Shown: positions 1 to 8,165, counted from the first letter of the stretch. The stretch: 38,914 nt of DNA from Chitinophagales bacterium (GCA_019694955.1 JAIBAX010000047.1:1-38914), one strand, 5' to 3'. Translations and numbers: made by a program. The notes: generated from the letters alone by a model not told the origin.

Positions 1-2
1 AT

Positions 3-119
3 CTTGACGAATATTGTTACAAATTCAATAGGAGATATTTTGGTGAAAAAATATTCGATAGACTACTAATTGCCTCAGTTTCATCACCTTGGTATGGAAA
101 TGTTTATAAAAGCGGATAG
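3..119 (+). mobile_element. IS1595 (ISXO2-like) transposase, C-terminal fragment
   Basis: The frame beginning at base 3 is open from the window edge to a TAG at 117-119 and gives 38 residues. It opens with LDEYCYKFNRR, which closely matches the conserved C-terminal stretch (Y-L-D-E-[FY]-x-[FY]-[RK]-[FY]-N-R-R) of ISXO2-like DDE transposases in the IS1595 family. The remaining residues, including IFDRLL, fit the usual short tail of these proteins. The rest of the insertion sequence lies outside the window. The stop is only about 10 bases before homology to an M61 peptidase resumes, so the right end of the element must lie near 119-130. I could not identify a convincing terminal inverted repeat from one end alone. 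The assignment rests on motif recognition in a short fragment. Confidence 0.7.
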
Positions 120-126
120 TCATTAA

Positions 127-1278
127 AAAATATCTAAAATTGTTGATGCTGCCCTAAGTTATTTGAATGGTCAGCTTCCTGTTGACAAATATGCCTTCAT
201 TATCTATCTTTTCGACCCAATGCAAGAGCGTAATGCCGCCATTTTCGGTGCAGGAGCATTGGAACACAATAGCTCAAGTGTTTATTTTATGCCGGTACAG
301 CAAGAGCAGGATTTATTAAAATCCATGGCAGATGTTGCCTCACATGAATTCTTGCATATCATTACGCCTTTAAACATCCATTCAGAAGAAATAGGTTATT
401 TCGACTTCCAACACCCAAAAATGTCGAAACATTTGTGGTTATATGAGGGTTCTACAGAATACAATGCGCATTATGTACAACTTCGTGCCGGATTAATTTC
501 TTTTGAAGATTTTATCAATGAGATGAAATCCAAGATAAAAATTTCTCGCACCCAATTTAATGATACCATGCCGTTTACGCAACTTAGCCTAAATGCTTTG
601 GATTTGCAAAATGATTACCTGAATGTATATATGAAAGGCGCGCTTATCAACTGGTGTCTTGATATCGAATTAAAAGACCTGTCAGATGGGAAATACGGTC
701 TGCAAGAACTCATTCAAGACTTGAGTGCCAGATATGGTCAGGACAAACCCTTTAAAGATGAAGAATTATTTGACGCCATTACGGCGTTAACCTATCCGGA
801 AATTAGGACTTTCTTTACAAAATATGTCGAAGGAAACGAGCCATTGCCACTAGAAGCCACCTTGAATAAAATCGGCATTAAGTATTCTCCTGTGGAAAAA
901 GAACTGGGTTACTCGTTCGGCTTTAGTAAACCTGGATTCGACTATGAGCAAGGTAAGTTAAAAATAGATGCAAACAATTTAGACGATTTTGGTAAAGAAC
1001 TCGGCTACAAAGACGGTGATTTAATCAGCAAAATTGATGGCGTAGAAGTAAGCTTCAAAACTTTCAAATTCTTTAAAGATTATTATCTGCCATCCTTAAG
1101 TGGCGATGAAACCATGACCATTGAAGTATTAAGGAAAAACAAGAAAGGCAAATATAAAGCAAAACAACTGTCCGCAAAAGTCCGCAAAGTAGATACTGTT
1201 GCATCCCATGTAACCAAAATCATAGACAAACCAACACCGGAGCAATTAAAGCTAAGGAATCAGTGGATGGATAAGTAA
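127..1278 (+). pseudogene. M61 family metallopeptidase, N-terminally truncated
   Basis: This is the C-terminal part of an M61 (glycyl aminopeptidase-like) zinc peptidase. Counting from a possible TTG start at 163, the zinc site HEFLH is at residues 61-65 and the third ligand glutamate is in LYEG at about residue 95. A PDZ-like domain occupies about residues 245-340. Full-length relatives are usually near 600 residues and have an N-terminal beta domain before the catalytic domain; here only about 371-384 residues remain. In-frame codons continue upstream of 163 to a TAA at 124-126 and look homologous (SKIVDAAL), so the TTG is unlikely to be a native start. The upstream DNA is an IS1595-like transposase tail. 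I infer disruption by IS insertion. No signal peptide remains, so the product is probably non-functional. Confidence 0.75.
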
Positions 1279-1385
1279 GTTGTGCGTTTTGGGTTTTTAG
1301 TGAGGAGTTGTCTGAGATTACCGAGTTACCACGAGTTTTAACAGTTTGATGGTTGTCATTGCAAACAAAATAATTAACACCAAAA

Positions 1386-2015
1386 ATGGACAATAAACAA
1401 ATAGAAGAAATTTACCATCAAACTTTTAGTGGTTTGACACTTTTTTACAGAGATACTTCTCTTCTTGAAAATCTGATTTCAAAATATCACGTTGGACAGA
1501 TCTTGACAGAACGTGGGTTTACTGATATGACCTACAAAGGTGGTGGACTTGCAACAAACTTTCGTTATTTAATTGCTTCTGCTAACGGAAAGGATTTGTC
1601 AGCATTCAATGCGGACGCTGCCCAATTAGGACATATTCTTTTAACTTCAAACGCCTTTTTTAAAGTATTGGACATTTATAAAATTGGCGACAAGACGCAA
1701 GTTTTTCTGTTAGAAATTCCAGCAACGGCGGTTGACTTTTTCGCAAATGCTACTTCTAACATTGAAGAAGACATCACAATAAAGGCAAAAGAAAATTTCG
1801 ACACAAATTGTAATGCAGTGCCAATTCCAGAACTTCAAAATCAAGAATGGAAACAAAGAACTGAATTCCCAATTGGCATGTCAGACAAAGGAGAATTGTT
1901 CTACCAATCTGTCAATAAAAAGCAAGTTTTAGCTGACAATAAAACTAAAAATCAAAACGAAACAGACAACAAGAACCAAACCGAACAAGAAAAACCTTGG
2001 TGGAAATTTTGGTAA
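1386..2015 (+). CDS. Uncharacterised protein, 209 aa
   Basis: I do not recognise this protein. It starts at an ATG after a 107-bp gap. It has no signal peptide or membrane segment, so it is probably cytoplasmic. Residues 1-170 look like a single mixed alpha/beta domain. From about 180 to 203 there is a polar, Lys/Asn/Gln/Glu-rich linker. The protein ends in the aromatic sequence KPWWKFW, which looks like a short peptide for docking or membrane contact. The next gene is convergent and its stop lies only a few bases away. Its AT-rich, lysine-rich coding and its position beside an IS-disrupted gene are compatible with accessory DNA, but that is inference. Confidence 0.7.
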   Translation: MDNKQIEEIYHQTFSGLTLFYRDTSLLENLISKYHVGQILTERGFTDMTYKGGGLATNFRYLIASANGKDLSAFNADAAQLGHILLTSNAFFKVLDIYKIGDKTQVFLLEIPATAVDFFANATSNIEEDITIKAKENFDTNCNAVPIPELQNQEWKQRTEFPIGMSDKGELFYQSVNKKQVLADNKTKNQNETDNKNQTEQEKPWWKFW

Positions 2016-2018
2016 TAA

Positions 2019-2453
2019 TTATCCGTTGAACTTTATGGTATAGCCATACGTTACTTTGGGTTGCTCTTGCGGCTTATGGGTATTGCTCTTTGCTTTAACC
2101 TGATAATTAATTTGGGTATTTGGTGGTGGTAGTGGTAATTTGAAGTGTATATTGATTTTTTGTTGCGTTGATACCTTGACACCATGGTTATTTTGTGGAG
2201 AAAATGCCAACAGAGACACCACACGGCAGGCTTCTTGATTGCAAGCATCATCTAAGCCTTTATTTACTTTTATTTCTATCGTCTTTCCATCAAAATCAAC
2301 ACGATAGGAGATATAGACAGTACCTTCAATTTTATTTTCTATGGAAGTAGCAGGGTATTTTAAATTGCTTTTAATAAATTCTTGTAATGCTTTTTTACCA
2401 CCCGGATATTCCGGCTTTAATATAAAAGGTTGCTTCTTCAGGTTACGGTTCAT
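2019..2453 (-). CDS. Small TonB C-terminal domain protein
   Basis: The 144-residue product carries one TonB C-terminal-like domain at about residues 12-112. It opens with the characteristic EYPGG followed by ALQEFIKSNLKYP, then EGTVYISYRVDFDGK, and ends in the INIHFKLP strand. In TonB this domain contacts outer-membrane receptors. In Bacteroidota many short free-standing copies exist whose partners are unknown. There is no N-terminal membrane anchor or signal peptide, unlike true TonB, so it cannot transduce energy alone as written. The C-terminus is a Pro/Asn/Gln-rich tail ending in YGYTIKFNG. The gene is convergent with the preceding one (3-bp gap) and its upstream side faces repeat copy A. 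Confidence 0.8.
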   Translation of the reverse strand: MNRNLKKQPFILKPEYPGGKKALQEFIKSNLKYPATSIENKIEGTVYISYRVDFDGKTIEIKVNKGLDDACNQEACRVVSLLAFSPQNNHGVKVSTQQKINIHFKLPLPPPNTQINYQVKAKSNTHKPQEQPKVTYGYTIKFNG

Positions 2454-2520
2454 CGATGGAAATAATTATTACAATTTTAGTCATTAAATATAGAACCTTG
2501 ATAAAGAGTTATACACATGA

Positions 2521-2894
2521 AATCACTATTGTCCGATAAAAATATTTACTTCATCATTTCAATTCTTAATTAATTGATTATCAATTGTATTTACAATAAA
2601 TAATTGACAATTTTAAAACACAAGCCGGTATCATACAATAGCTTCTCAATTAACGTTATGATTTGTTGACGATTGATAAATAAATATAGTAAGAAATATA
2701 AGAAATTTTAATTATTAGCATTAATTAATCAGCAAGTGTCAATTATAACTATTTGATTTTCAAACTAAATGTTTGTCACTTTTTTGTCTTGATACAAAAA
2801 AGTAACCAAAAAAAATCAAGACAAAAATAACGCTCCACGCCTCAACAACCCACGCTCGCCGCCGATTTTTGTCATGCCCACGCACATTTTTATT
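2521..2894 (+). repeat. Dispersed repeat, copy A
   Basis: This stretch is matched, in reverse complement, by about 35066-35402. The 109 bases at 2770-2878 are identical to 35082-35190 by direct comparison. The outer AT-rich part (about 2521-2769) aligns along its length but with many differences and small gaps. The core holds an AT-rich hairpin region followed by a GC-rich block. It fills most of the 583-bp gap between the TonB-C gene and the MuiA-like gene. I see no protein-coding gene in the gap. Confidence 0.9.
2778..2827. other. Two mutually exclusive hairpins in repeat copy A
   Basis: Bases 2778-2787 (ACTTTTTTGT) pair perfectly with 2794-2803 (ACAAAAAAGT) around a 6-nt loop. Bases 2781-2793 (TTTTTGTCTTGAT) pair perfectly with 2815-2827 (ATCAAGACAAAAA) around a 21-nt loop. 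The two stems share 2781-2787, so only one can form at a time. The same arrangement exists in copy B. Confidence 0.8.
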
Positions 2895-3036
2895 TTTTCT
2901 GGACAATAATGACATGAAATCTAAAAAACGCTTTTGAATGTTAATTTTCGCTAATTATTATTTAGAAGGAGCTGCGAATATTGAATGTGAATGGTTTTTG
3001 TACCTTATCTTGCACTGATAATTGTAAAACAACATT

Positions 3037-4668
3037 ATGAAAAACATGCTTTTCGTTGCCTTCTTTTTAAGTATTGGCAACCAAATCTTCGCAGAAGAAA
3101 TCATTGCAGAAACCAAACTTTCTCAGGTAACCGTATATAGAGTGCTTGCCAAAGAGCTCAGAAATGGGACAGTTTCCATTCCTAAAGGCACCTCGGAAGT
3201 TATCATCAGCAACGTCTCACTGAATATGATAGACAATAGCTTGCAAGTAGCTGTTAAAGGAAACGCTACGCTGCTAACGGTCTCTACCAGAACGAATTAC
3301 TTTTCGCAAGAAAGCAATAACAACAACAAGATGGTCGCTAAAATCAAAGATACCATCCAAGAATTGGATGATGAGTTGGCATGGCTATCAGAACAAAAGT
3401 CCGTTTATAATGGCGAAATTAACCTCATCAATGCGAATAATAAATTGGGTGGCACGGAAGGACTTAAGCCGGGCGATGTAACCACTTTGGCAGATATTTA
3501 CAGGGCAAGAACCCTAGAATTGAAGAAAAAAATCTACGATTTGGGTTTAAAAGAAAGAGAATTGCGCGAGAAAAGAGATAAATATCAAGGACAACTCAAC
3601 GAGATGAATGGCAAAAAGTCGAACCCTGTCAAAGAACTGGTGCTTAATTTTTCTTCTGAAACGGGTGCGACCCTCAACCTGAGGTGTTCCTACCTGGTTT
3701 CTTCTGCGGGATGGTCGCCCATGTACGATATTAAGGTATTGAATACCAATTCCCCCGTAAACCTTGATTATAAAGCAAAAATATACCAAAGCACAGGTTT
3801 TGATTGGAAAGATGCAAAAATAACAGTCTCTACCGGCAATCCAAATCGCGACAATAGCCGCCCGATCTTAAACCCTAAATTTGTTGATTTCACCTATTAT
3901 GCACCGAAGCCTTCCTATTCCGGCGGATATAACGCTCCTGTGCAGATGATGGAAAAATCCAATATGGCGATGGATATCGGCAGAGATGGTGCTGATGATG
4001 AGGAAAGGTTGCGTGAAGGAAATGAAGCTTATAATTATGATGTGAATGTAAATGAAAACCAACTGAATGTAGAATTTGAAATAGATATCATACAAAATAT
4101 CCCTTCAGATGGCAAGGAACATGTTTGTGCTATACAGTCTTATAAAGTTCCGGCGACGTACAAGTACCATGCCGTTCCAAAATTAGACCCCAGTGCCTTC
4201 CTGCTAGCGAAAGTAACTGACTACGGTCAGTACAATTTACTTCCCGGCACAGCGAATATATTTTTCGAGGATATGTATGTCGGTCAGGCGACGATTAACC
4301 CAAATACTTCAGGAGATACATTGTTGCTATCGCTTGGCAGAGATGACAAAATTGTCATAAAACGCACCAAAATCGTTGACAAGACTTCAACGAAAATTGT
4401 GGGCGGTAGTAAAAAGGAAACCTATGCTTGGGAGACGATGATTCGGAATAATAAGGGAACGGCCATCGATATTGAAATATTGGATCAGGTACCCATTTCT
4501 AAAAATAAAGAAATAGAAGTGGAGTTGCAAGAATATGATGGCGCCCAATATACCGAAGAATATGGAAAGCTCTTGTGGAATGTTACCATTAAGCCAAATG
4601 AAACCAAGAAAATCAAATTGGTATATGCTATCAAGTACCCGCAAGATAAAACCATACAGGAATACTAA
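3037..4668 (+). CDS. MuiA-like protein with DUF4140 and DUF4139 domains
   Basis: The 543-residue protein has an N-terminal signal peptide (about residues 1-19, ending IFA) and is probably periplasmic or surface-exposed. Residues about 20-130 match the DUF4140 domain (SQVTVYRVLAKELRNG, followed by rules for binding or packing that are not known). A helical, charged coiled-coil segment follows at about 100-195. Residues about 200-540 form the DUF4139 beta-rich domain (LRCSYLVSSAGWSPMYDIKV and KIYQSTGFDWKDAKITVSTGNP are family hallmarks). Relatives are annotated as mucoidy inhibitor MuiA family proteins; their biochemical activity is not established. Length agrees with the family. The gene stands alone downstream of repeat copy A, with a methyltransferase gene 94 bp further on. 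Confidence 0.85.
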   Translation: MKNMLFVAFFLSIGNQIFAEEIIAETKLSQVTVYRVLAKELRNGTVSIPKGTSEVIISNVSLNMIDNSLQVAVKGNATLLTVSTRTNYFSQESNNNNKMVAKIKDTIQELDDELAWLSEQKSVYNGEINLINANNKLGGTEGLKPGDVTTLADIYRARTLELKKKIYDLGLKERELREKRDKYQGQLNEMNGKKSNPVKELVLNFSSETGATLNLRCSYLVSSAGWSPMYDIKVLNTNSPVNLDYKAKIYQSTGFDWKDAKITVSTGNPNRDNSRPILNPKFVDFTYYAPKPSYSGGYNAPVQMMEKSNMAMDIGRDGADDEERLREGNEAYNYDVNVNENQLNVEFEIDIIQNIPSDGKEHVCAIQSYKVPATYKYHAVPKLDPSAFLLAKVTDYGQYNLLPGTANIFFEDMYVGQATINPNTSGDTLLLSLGRDDKIVIKRTKIVDKTSTKIVGGSKKETYAWETMIRNNKGTAIDIEILDQVPISKNKEIEVELQEYDGAQYTEEYGKLLWNVTIKPNETKKIKLVYAIKYPQDKTIQEY

Positions 4669-4762
4669 GATACGCTCATTGTAGATTATCATTATGGCTA
4701 TTGCTGTGTTGTATGCGCTGATGGATATTTCTTATTTGTAAAACAATGACATCATTCTCTAT

Positions 4763-5530
4763 ATGAAAATTGACAATCCAGCTTTTAACTACAATGCCTT
4801 TGGACAAAAGTATTCCGGTTATAGGAAGACGGATCCAAGGATTGAAAGCTATGTGCATCAAGCCCTTGGCGATGCAAAAACAGTTTTAAATGTGGGCGCA
4901 GGAACAGGTTCCTATGAACCTATCGACAAGTACGTAATTGCTGTGGAGCCTTCTCACGTGATGCGCCATCAAAGAAAACTGCTGGGTCGGTTACCAGCCA
5001 TCCACGCTTATGCTGATGCGCTTCCGTTTGACGATAAATCATTCGATGCCGTTATGGCAATGGTCACGGTTCACCATTGGCCAGATATGGAAAAAGGACT
5101 TAAAGAACTGAGCAGGATTGCCAAAAAAAGGGTAGTGGTCATGACTTTTGACCCGACGCATTTGGATGATTTTTGGAATGCAGCATATTTTCCAGAGTTG
5201 ATTGAAGTAGAGAAAGCCAGGTATCCAACCCTTCCATTTATTGCAGCATCATTGGGAGGACGGATAGAAATCGTTCCCATTCCGATACCGCTAGACTGTA
5301 CGGATGGGTTTCAAGAGGCATTTTATGGTCGACCGGAGGCATTTCTCGAAGAAGCGGTTCGAAAGGCACAATCGGCGTGGGGATTTTTATCCAATGAAAC
5401 GGCATCACGGCTTGTAAAAAACCTAGAAGATGCGCTCATATCCGGAGAATGGGACAGAAAATATGGGCATTATAGGACGCAGCCATATTTCACCTGCGCC
5501 CTGAGGCTCGTCATTGCTCATTTGGAGTAA
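4763..5530 (+). CDS. Class I SAM-dependent methyltransferase
   Basis: The 255-residue protein has the Methyltransf_11-type fold. Motif I, VLNVGAGTG, lies at residues 41-49; the acidic end of strand 2 is in AVEPSH; motif II-like DALPFDDKSFDAV and motif III-like VTVHHW follow. SAM binding is therefore well supported, but the methyl acceptor is not. Residues about 135-255 are the variable substrate-recognition part. It has no signal peptide and is presumably cytoplasmic. It follows the MuiA-like gene on the same strand by 94 bp and could be co-transcribed. Downstream, 246 bp of non-coding DNA with a palindrome array separates it from a convergent hydrolase gene. Confidence 0.85.
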   Translation: MKIDNPAFNYNAFGQKYSGYRKTDPRIESYVHQALGDAKTVLNVGAGTGSYEPIDKYVIAVEPSHVMRHQRKLLGRLPAIHAYADALPFDDKSFDAVMAMVTVHHWPDMEKGLKELSRIAKKRVVVMTFDPTHLDDFWNAAYFPELIEVEKARYPTLPFIAASLGGRIEIVPIPIPLDCTDGFQEAFYGRPEAFLEEAVRKAQSAWGFLSNETASRLVKNLEDALISGEWDRKYGHYRTQPYFTCALRLVIAHLE

Positions 5531-5612
5531 TGATGTAGGTGGGCGTTGTATTGGGCGATATAGTATTGTATCACAAAGTTTCTTGAAGAAGGCACTAAGA
5601 ACGCAGCGACTA

Positions 5613-5743
5613 TTCAAAGTTTGCAACTTTGAACACCTATCACAAGATTGCATCTTGACACCTACCACAACTTTTAAACGAACATTACTTTACGCAAGTT
5701 ATAAACTTGCACAATCATTGGCTCTAAGTTGCAAACTTAGAGC
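5613..5743. repeat. Array of four short perfect palindromes
   Basis: Four inverted repeats, each with a 3-nt loop, lie within 131 bp: 5613-5621/5625-5633 (9-bp stem, loop TGC), 5643-5648/5652-5657 (6 bp, loop TGC), 5694-5700/5704-5710 (7 bp, loop ATA) and 5721-5730/5734-5743 (10 bp, loop GCA). Two are followed by a similar spacer, CACCTATCAC and CACCTACCAC. The stems differ in sequence while loop size is constant. The array fills the gap between the convergent methyltransferase and hydrolase genes. It resembles REP-like elements in design; no relation to a transposase can be shown here. Confidence 0.8.
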
Positions 5744-5776
5744 AGTAAGAGGAGATTAGTTGTTTTTGTTTCGAGT

Positions 5777-6799
5777 TCACTTTAAAAATAATTTTATAGC
5801 CTCTAAGTATTCGTTTGGCTTTTCGATATATACATCATGCCCTGCTTTTTCTATTATTTTTAATTGACTGTTTTTAAAAATATCTAAATATTCATTTGTA
5901 TTGCCCCAAGGAATATTGTCGTACTGGCCTTTTATAATTAGTACAGGAATGTTATTATTTTTAAGTTTTGGTCTTGGGTCTGATAATTTTTTATAGCTAG
6001 TAGGAACTTTAATGTTGCAGTAGCCACCACCACCACCTTCTTCAGTTAATACTTTAGTAGGGGCATAAACAAGTCCTTTGGTAAACTTCTCAGCCATTTT
6101 GTTTAAATAACTATCCGCTTCTTCATCACTTGCAATTTTTTTACCTGCAAATGCCCATAAACGAATTGCTATGTACCTAGGCTTTAATGCAAATTTAATT
6201 GTCTCACGGTTAACATCTAAAGGTTCTTTGAGATGTAAACTATCTGGTACTTTTAATTTTTCTATAGAATCAATAACTGGTTTTACTGCACCCGGACAAG
6301 TGAATATTATTTTGTCAACTTTTGTGAGATTGTCAGCTACATATAATGTTGCTAAAGCACCGCCCCAAGATTGTCCAATTAAAATTATTTTTTCTGCTTT
6401 TAATGCTTCCACAATAGATTCAAGGTCTTTTTGATGTCGGGTCGCTGTATATTCATTTACGTTTTCAAGTCTTGCAGATAAACCACTACCTATTTGGTCA
6501 TATAAATATACATCAAACCCATTTTCTGAAAGTTGCCCCAAAACTTCAATTACTTTAGAGTGTACATATCCGCCTGGGCCACCGTGCAAGTATATAACAG
6601 GGTACGGCTTTTTAATTCCCTTACCTTCAATAAATGTGTACGCAATTTTTGAACCCGTATTCAAATTCCAATATTTGGTTGATTGTCGTGGTTTGATTGT
6701 TGGAGTGTCTTGTTTTGAAGGTAAACAAGCCTTAAAGAAAAACAGGGTAAGAAGTAATAGAAATGTCCACTTTAATATCTTTTTAATCTTTTGCTTCAT
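5777..6799 (-). CDS. Alpha/beta hydrolase, proline-iminopeptidase-like (S33)
   Basis: The 340-residue protein has the S33-type hydrolase layout. The oxyanion motif HGGPG is at residues 72-76 and the nucleophile elbow GQSWGG at 142-147 (Ser144). An acid in GQYDNIPWG (about Asp294) and the catalytic histidine in AGHD (about His321) complete the triad. Family members cleave N-terminal proline from peptides or hydrolyse esters; substrate cannot be inferred. Residues 8-24 are strongly hydrophobic and followed by Cys25 in FKAC, so it is either membrane-anchored or a lipoprotein with an imperfect lipobox. Coding is AT-rich. Palindrome clusters lie on both sides of the gene, suggesting an accessory setting. 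Confidence 0.85.
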   Translation of the reverse strand: MKQKIKKILKWTFLLLLTLFFFKACLPSKQDTPTIKPRQSTKYWNLNTGSKIAYTFIEGKGIKKPYPVIYLHGGPGGYVHSKVIEVLGQLSENGFDVYLYDQIGSGLSARLENVNEYTATRHQKDLESIVEALKAEKIILIGQSWGGALATLYVADNLTKVDKIIFTCPGAVKPVIDSIEKLKVPDSLHLKEPLDVNRETIKFALKPRYIAIRLWAFAGKKIASDEEADSYLNKMAEKFTKGLVYAPTKVLTEEGGGGGYCNIKVPTSYKKLSDPRPKLKNNNIPVLIIKGQYDNIPWGNTNEYLDIFKNSQLKIIEKAGHDVYIEKPNEYLEAIKLFLK

Positions 6800-6846
6800 T
6801 TTGATTAATTTATTAATGAACTGATTTAAACTTTAAATAAAAAGAA

Positions 6847-6909
6847 GAGCAACTCAAAAGTTATAATTTAGTATTGAAAACGAATAAATTATAATCTTAT
6901 GAATTGCTC
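6847..6909. repeat. Nested inverted repeat upstream of the hydrolase gene
   Basis: An outer pair GAGCAA (6847-6852) and TTGCTC (6904-6909) encloses an inner perfect pair TTATAATTTA (6861-6870) and TAAATTATAA (6885-6894). The structure lies 48 bp upstream of the hydrolase start on the minus strand. It could be an operator, a transcript hairpin or the edge of a small element; the sequence alone does not decide. Confidence 0.55.
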
Positions 6910-6990
6910 ACTTGCAAAGTTAACAAAAAACGAATTTGAAATCTGTATTTTGCCATTTATTCCAAAAAATAAAAGAGGCTTTTCATTGCT

Positions 6991-7151
6991 GTTCGACCTA
7001 TTCTGGAAGGCATGTCGAACTCCAAACAGGGCGGATTTGCAATCTGCTTCCACTGCACACTTTTATAACTTCTCAAAATGCTTATTTATACGGGGATTGC
7101 AAATCCCCAACGTCCTCACTTCGACATGCGCTTCCGCTTAACATGTCGAAG
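6991..7151. repeat. Second palindrome cluster
   Basis: Four hairpins occur in 161 bp: 6991-6997/7014-7020 (GTTCGAC/GTCGAAC), 7031-7037/7041-7047 (7 bp with one G-T pair, loop TGC), 7092-7098/7102-7108 (GGGGATT/AATCCCC, loop GCA) and 7119-7128/7142-7151 (CTTCGACATG/CATGTCGAAG, 10 bp, 13-nt loop). The outer two share the core GTCGAA/TTCGAC. The inner two have the same 3-nt loops as the array near 5.7 kb. This cluster fills most of the 430-bp gap between the hydrolase and the next gene. Open frames across it are short and unlike any protein I know. Confidence 0.75.
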
Positions 7152-7229
7152 AGCAATGTACATAAAATGTACAAATGTTCGATTTAGCACTTCAGTCCCG
7201 CTTTTGGCAATACCTTGTTGGCTGTCAGG

Positions 7230-8138
7230 CTATTTTTCTAATAGTTTAATAAATTTTTCAATTACTTTTTTTAGCTCATCTTTTTTGTCATATTCAAATT
7301 GAAGTTTGTCAAACTCTTCCATAATTTCATTCATTTCTTTTGAAGTATTCTTATGTTTAAGTCTATTCATAAAATTGTCGGCAATCCAATATTCGTCTTC
7401 CTTTAAATTTTTGAGTTTCGTAAATAAAAAATCATCAATTTGTGTTTCGTTGTCTTTGTATACTAAATCAACTAGTCCAAAATCTACCATTTCTTGAGAA
7501 GTTAATAAAGCATTTTTCAGTCTGTTTTTTTGTTCTGGATTAATTACACTTTTAAAGTCTTGCCTTTCATTTCTTGAGTAATATGACATAAAATTACTTT
7601 CAGGACTTAATTCAAAAGTTCCTTCCCATCTTGTTGTTTCATTTTCTGCACATTTCACAAGCCATTCAACTGTTTCAGTTCTTTGTTTTTCAGCGTCTTT
7701 AATATTAAGAATTTGTTGAATTTCAGAAATTCGTTGTTTATAAATTTCTATTTCATCTTTTTTAAGTGTCTTTGAGCCATAATTTAAAGCGTGTGTATAA
7801 AATTTACCACTTTTTTTGTCTTTGTCTATAAATGAAATTACAAAAGTGCTGTCAAAATATCTGTCAGGTGCAGGACAAATCATATAAGGATTAAATTCTA
7901 TTTCAATAGTGTCTTTATTAATTTTTCCTTGCAAATTTTCTAAAACAGCAATTCTTGCAACTTTTGAACCCCAATCGTCATTATCTTTTTTCTTGTCAAA
8001 TGTTTTCACAACATAGCCAACGATAATATATTGACTTTCTGTTACAAGTTGTCTTAAGGGTCTTGGTGAAATTGGATATGCAAAAACATTGCTTGTTAGT
8101 CCAAAAAATGTCAATAATACAATGATAATTGTTTTCAT
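7230..8138 (-). CDS. Uncharacterised secreted protein, 302 aa
   Basis: I do not recognise a named family. Residues 1-20 form a clear Sec signal peptide ending in NVFA, so the product is exported. The mature part begins with PISPRPLRQLVTESQYIIVG, a strand-rich segment of about 110 residues (about 25-135) with KVARIAVLENLQGK. This resembles the opening of other exported Bacteroidota hypothetical proteins. The second half (about 140-302) is helical and very rich in Lys and Glu, ending in a probable amphipathic helix. Coding is strongly AT-rich. The flanks are palindromic non-coding DNA on both sides, which fits horizontally acquired DNA. Function is unknown. Confidence 0.75.
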   Translation of the reverse strand: MKTIIIVLLTFFGLTSNVFAYPISPRPLRQLVTESQYIIVGYVVKTFDKKKDNDDWGSKVARIAVLENLQGKINKDTIEIEFNPYMICPAPDRYFDSTFVISFIDKDKKSGKFYTHALNYGSKTLKKDEIEIYKQRISEIQQILNIKDAEKQRTETVEWLVKCAENETTRWEGTFELSPESNFMSYYSRNERQDFKSVINPEQKNRLKNALLTSQEMVDFGLVDLVYKDNETQIDDFLFTKLKNLKEDEYWIADNFMNRLKHKNTSKEMNEIMEEFDKLQFEYDKKDELKKVIEKFIKLLEK

Positions 8139-8165
8139 CTATGTCGTTTTTTTAACTTGCAGCTA

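Noticed and set aside
5514-5759. Plus-strand frame through the palindrome array
   Set aside because: It overlaps the methyltransferase end and is made of hairpin sequence; no protein character.
6899-7302. Overlapping plus-strand frames across the palindrome cluster
   Set aside because: They span hairpins and the 3' end of the opposing gene and resemble no known protein.
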